DNA of 64,000 nt from Silene conica (taxonomy: Eukaryota > Streptophyta > Magnoliopsida > Caryophyllales > Caryophyllaceae), in NCBI GenBank assembly GCA_029255685.2, contig CM055311.2, positions 56,751,048 to 56,815,047 on the forward strand. Direction: 5' to 3'. The notes beneath the pieces are model-generated. The model saw nothing but the letters and a program-made list of their open reading frames with translations. It did no database searches and had not been told where the DNA came from. The translations under genes were made by a program, and so were the position numbers. Of the stretch, positions 59,556 through 64,000 are shown piece by piece. Each line of letters opens with the position of its first letter. The stretch's first letter is position 1.

Positions 59556-62500
59556 GGAGAAATTGTTGATTACAGCCTTATAAAAAGCACTTTTTGAAAA
59601 TTACAGCCTTATAATTTTTTTCTTGAAAATTACACCCATAATATCGATTTTCTTTTAAAATTGCACCATGTCACGTTTTCCAGCAAATCTTGCCAAAAAG
59701 TGACTGATATACCCTGCCTATTTGTTTGCCTAGATACCCAGATTTTTTCATTTTACCAATCATTTACCTCTCACAACACAACATTCTTACAATCTTACCA
59801 TTTTCCATTCTCCGTTCTTCACTTGCTCTCTTCGCTTCATTGATACTAACTTATAATGTCGAATCGTCACGACAAGGAGAAAGGCATTAATGTCAAGTCG
59901 TTTTTCGCTGCAAGTTTGCCAACGTCCTCCTCGCCTTTTCACCCTTTTTCTATTTCACTCTCTTATTCTTGTTTTATTGCATTTTCACATGCCTTTTAGC
60001 GATGAAGAGCTCCAATCCGCGATAATGCGCTGCAATTTGTTGTTTTTCAATTAATTGTATCGAATTTGAGGGTAAATGTCTAAAATTTGTTTGGCAAAAA
60101 TTGATGATGAACCCTAATTACTTTCAATTTGGGGAACTGATAATGAACTCTAATTACTTCAATTTGAGGAACTTTCAATTTGGGGAAAATTGATCATGAA
60201 CCCTAATTACTTTCAATTTGGGGAAATCGAAGATAATGAATAACACTAATTAGTTTTAAGAGAAAAAAGAAATTATTAGGATATTAGAGAAGATTACGGT
60301 ATCGTAATATACCGTAATCAGAATAAAATAAGTTATATTATTATCTTGCCTATATTATTAGGAGATCTTATGATTACGTCTTACGTACTATAAATACAGT
60401 ACGGTTGTAATTGTGAAGCACGAATGAAATAATACAACAACTACGTTTATGAATTCCTCAATCTCTATTTCTAACATGGTATCAGAGCCTCTTCTTGAGG
60501 ACTCTAAAACCCGCTTCCGCTTTCTTGTCGGTGGGCGAAATTATGTAACGCTCACCGGCGGGATTTTTCGTTATTTTTTAACTAGTCAAATTATTATTTT
60601 TTAGCAAAAACAAACAAAAAAAAAAATTCAACAATAAGAAGTTGCATTGTCGTGACAAGTCACATATATTTTTGTTTGCAATTGTTTTTCCCATTTTTTA
60701 TCAAATAAAATATACCCTTTTAACCGCAAACAAATGAAAAAATTATCGTAATTGTTCCGTTTCTAAACTTGAAATCTTCAATTTTGAAAGGTGGTACAAA
60801 TTTGACTGGCGAGTTACGCAACCAATTGGAGTCTGAAAAAATTAACGTTCTCCAAATATTGAAATTGACGGAAAATTTTTCGTTTTACCGAAATTTGTTT
60901 AGGTTCGATAGAGTTCCTAACAAATTATTTGATAGTCGACAAGTCCGAAAAACTTAACGTTCTTGTTCGAAGAAATTTTCTAGTGAGTATTAAACTCGCT
61001 TATCTTACCACCCTTTTGTAGACGGAGATGAATAATGACGATGAAGAAGTCAATGAAGATTGATTTTTCTTATTTTGTGCAAACTCATGGAAATTTGAAC
61101 AAATTCTCATGAATTTGAGGGGGATATTAGGATATTAGAGAAGATTACGGTATCGTAATATATCGTAATCAGAATAAAATAAGTTATATTATTATCTTGC
61201 CTATATTATTAGGAGATCTTATGATTACGTCTTACGTACTATAAATACAGTACGGTTGTAATTGTGAAGCACGAATGAAATAATACAACAACTACGTTTA
61301 TGAATTCCTCAATCTCTATTTCTAACATGGTATCAGAGCCTCTTCTTGAGGACTCTAAAACCCGCTTCCGCTTTTTTGTCGGTGGGCGAAATTATGTAAC
61401 GCTCACCGGCGGGATTTTTCGTTATTTTTTAACTAGTCAAATTATTATTTTTTAGCAAAAACAAAAAAAAAAAATTCAACAATAAGAAGTTGCATTGTCG
61501 TGACAAGTCACATATATTTTTGTTTGCAATTGTTTTTCCCATTTTTTATCAAATAAAATATACCCTTTTAACCGCAAACAAATGAAAAAATTATCGTAAT
61601 TGTTCCGTTTCTAAACTTGAAATCTTCAATTTTGAAAGGTGGTACAAATTTGACTGGCGAGTTACGCAACCAATTGGAGTCTGAAAAAATTAACGTTCTC
61701 CAAATATTGAAATTGACGGAAAATTTTTCGTTTTACTGAAATTTGTTTAGGTTCGATAGAGTTCCTAACAAATTATTTGATAGTCGACAAGTTCGAAAAA
61801 CTTAACGTTCTTGTTCGAAGAAATTTTCTAGTGAGTATTAAACTCGCTTATCTTACCACCCTTTTGTAGACGGAGATGGATAATGACGATGAAGAAGTCG
61901 ATGAAGATTGATTTTTCTTATTTTGTGCAAACTCATGGAAATTTTAACAAATTCTCATGAATTTGAGGGGGATATTAGGATATTAGAGAAGATTACGGTA
62001 TCGTAATATATCGTAATCAGAATAAAATAAGTTATATTATTATCTTGCCTATATTATTAGGAGATTTTATGATTACGTCTTACGTACTATAAATACAGTA
62101 CGGTTGTAATTGTGAAGCACGAATGAAATAATACAACAAATACGTTTATGAATTCCTCAATCTCTATTTCTAACATGGTATCAGAGCCTCTTCTTGAGGA
62201 CTCTAAAACCCGCTTCCGCTTTCTTGTCGGTGGGCGAAATTATGTAACGCTCACCGGCGGGATTTTTCGTTATTTTTTAACTAGTCAAATTATTATTTTT
62301 TAGCAAAAACAAACAAAAAAAAAAATCAACAATAAGAAGTTGCATTGTCGTGACAAGTCACATATATTTTTTTGTTTGCAAGTTTTTCCCATTTTTTATC
62401 AAATAAAATATACCCTTTTAACCGCAAACAAATGAAAAAATTATCGTAATTGTTCCGTTTCTAAACTTGAAATCTTCAATTTTGAAAGGTGGTACAAATT

Positions 62501-63372
62501 TGACTGGCGAGTTACGCAAACAATTGGAGTCTGAAAAAATTAACGTTCTCCAAATATTGAAATTGACGGAAAATTTTTCGTTTTACTGAAATTTGTTTAG
62601 GTTCGATAGAGTTCTTACCAAATTATTTGATAGTCGACAAGTCCGAAAAACTTCACGTTCTTGTTCGAAGAAATTTTCTAGTGAGTATTACACGCGCTTA
62701 TCTTACCAACCTTTTGAAGACGGAGATGGATAATGACGATGAAGAAGTCGATGAAGATTGATTTTTCTTATTTTGTGCAAACTCGTGGAAATTTTAACAA
62801 ACTCTCATGAGTTTGAGGGGGATATTAGGATATTAGAGAAGATTACGGTATCGCAATATACCGTAATCAGAATAAAATAAGTTATATTATTATCTTGGCT
62901 ATATTAGGAGATCTTATGATTACGTCTTACATACTATAAATACAGTACGATTGTAATTGTGAAGCACGAATGAAATAATACAACAACTACGTTTATGAAT
63001 TCCTCCATCTCTACTTCTAACAGAAATAATATAATTAGAATTCAATTAAAGTGATTAGACTAGTATTTGAAAAAAATGGTGAATTATATTATGTATGTTG
63101 AAGAAATGGAGAATAAAAGAGAAGATGGTTGTGAAATATGGTTTTTTGGATGAACATAAGGAGTCATAAGGTTGAAGGTAAGGGTATTTTAGTCATAAAA
63201 AATGAACTTAAGTCACAAAAATTCAATTTGGCATTAATTTTCAAACGGATTTAATGTTTTGGTTGTAATTTACGATCAAAAGTAATATATGGCTATAATT
63301 TTCAAAAAAAAAATTATAAGGCTGTAATTTTCGAAAACTGATTTTTATAAGCTTGTAATCAATAATTTTCTC
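59556..63372. mobile_element. MULE-like inverted-repeat element carrying a tandem TRIM
   Basis: The left end GGAGAAATTGTTGATTACAG and the right end (complement) GAGAAAATTATTGATTACAA run inward with about 95 bp of imperfect pairing. Flanks TTGCAAAA and TTACAAAA (7 of 8 identical) may be a decayed target duplication. Without the TRIM array it is about 1.06 kb. A CT-rich leader-like stretch and ATG near 59858 (short frame MSNRHDKEKG) could be a captured gene piece. No transposase. Confidence 0.6.
60269..63027 (+). mobile_element. Tandem TRIM: four LTRs, three internal units
   Basis: LTRs at 60274-60476, 61125-61327, 61973-62175 and 62823-63022 (203, 203, 203 and 200 bp) alternate with internal units of 648, 645 and 647 bp. 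One target duplication, GAAAT, flanks the whole array (60269-60273 and 63023-63027). The primer site TGGTATCAGAGCCTC follows each of the first three LTRs, and the polypurine tract TTTGAGGGGGA precedes each of the last three. LTRs begin TATTAGG and end TAACA, again TA..CA termini. The interior codes only for short meaningless frames. A single target duplication implies insertion as a unit or expansion in place by unequal recombination. Confidence 0.92.
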
Positions 63373-63852
63373 TTACAAAAATTATAAAAGTTAGATATTT
63401 TTAATGTACTCGTAAAAACGAACCAAACAAGATCTCACATGAATAATTTTTCACTTACGTACTGCGAGAAAATCGAAAGTGAATACTCACTTGTGAATAA
63501 TGTACCAAAACAAAATATGGTACAATGTAGCCGAATGGAAGAAGTATAATTTTACACAGACTTTGTCTATTTAAAGAGACTTCCTCACAACCCCTCCCCA
63601 CCTGCTCTCTCCACTTTTCCCTTATCTCACGCCTCTTTAATGTGACGGATTTTTTCCGTTACAAATAAGAATTTGTGATAATTTTATTAATACAAAGAAA
63701 TTATATGCCAGGACAATTAAGGTGGTAAGGTAGTGAGAGTGTGAAACTAGAGTTGGTATTGGGCCGTGTGGGGCCGGCCTATTGTATCCTCCCCCAAAAA
63801 TAGCCCGACCAGGCACGAATATTGGGCTGGTATCAGCCAATATCCAAAAACA
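63373..63852. other. Intergenic with MITE scraps
   Basis: 63390-63550 resembles, in reverse, the Stowaway-like MITE at 23034-23303; 63640-63680 resembles the inverted repeat at 29525-29714. No gene. Confidence 0.45.
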
Positions 63853-64000
63853 GTGGGTGTCGACTGTGACGAAACATTTAGTCCTGTGGTGAAGCCGGTC
63901 ACATCAATCCGAACTGTACTTAGTACGCTGTTTCTAAAAAATGGTCTATGATGTGAAGAACGCTTTTTTACATGGTCACCTAGCGGAGACGGTCTACATG
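63853..64000 (+). pseudogene. Ty1/copia reverse-transcriptase fragment, runs off the window
   Basis: The frame starting at 63853 has DETFSPVVKP and IRTVLS, signature motifs of copia-type reverse transcriptase. A stop follows at about 63948. The next conserved motif, DVKNAFLHG then ETVYM, appears in another frame directly after, so about a dozen residues are deleted with a frameshift. The fragment begins abruptly with no gag or integrase to its left. More may lie right of the window. Confidence 0.88.

Overview
This window is plant nuclear DNA, almost certainly from a dicot. It carries one intact 21-exon plant PIEZO gene, LTR retrotransposons primed by initiator tRNA-Met and tRNA-Asp, TRIMs, Helitrons, MULE- and Stowaway-type MITEs, an RTE-type LINE and a SINE tail. 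Recurrent TACTCCGTA-like MITE debris is weakly suggestive of Caryophyllales; the species cannot be named from the sequence.

Layout. 1-16422 is most of an Athila/Tat-type Ty3/gypsy element on the minus strand. Its 5' LTR is at 14836-16422, its tRNA-Asp primer site at 14815-14832, gag-protease at 14664-10805 and a plant-specific extra ORF at 9596-7829. No reverse transcriptase or integrase is seen, and the left end lies outside the window. Two younger elements are nested in it. The first is a complete LTR element at 95-6941 (5-bp target duplication, two 379-bp LTRs with only about three differences) whose 6-kb interior codes for nothing but is packed with short hairpins. The second is a 559-bp TRIM at 13266-13824 that splits gag. 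16423-33000 is gene-poor: a housekeeping-type promoter remnant, a truncated LTR element with a second TRIM in its LTR, Stowaway MITEs, several Helitron termini, and a MULE-type MITE with a 10-bp target duplication.

33362-58507 is the PIEZO mechanosensitive channel gene on the plus strand. All 21 exons join in frame to give 2471 residues, close to the Arabidopsis protein length. Its introns hold RTE LINE pieces, an L1-type remnant, a MULE MITE and a SINE tail. 59556-63372 is an inverted-repeat (MULE-like) element that received a tandem TRIM made of four LTRs and three internal units. The right edge carries a broken Ty1/copia reverse-transcriptase fragment.

The most unusual signal is the interior of the 95-6941 element. 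I can pick out about fifty stem-loops by eye. Their stems differ in sequence, yet the loop is nearly always a pentamer of the form TNNGT (TTTGT, TATGT, TGTGT, TTAGT, TTCGT, TGAGT). The arms covary while the loop is kept, which suggests a structured RNA genome mobilised in trans. A second, independent structural signal is a GC-rich hairpin cassette, spaced about every 100 bp. It occurs both upstream of the TATA box in the gypsy LTR and upstream of a TATA-like box inside the element, in front of the extra ORF.
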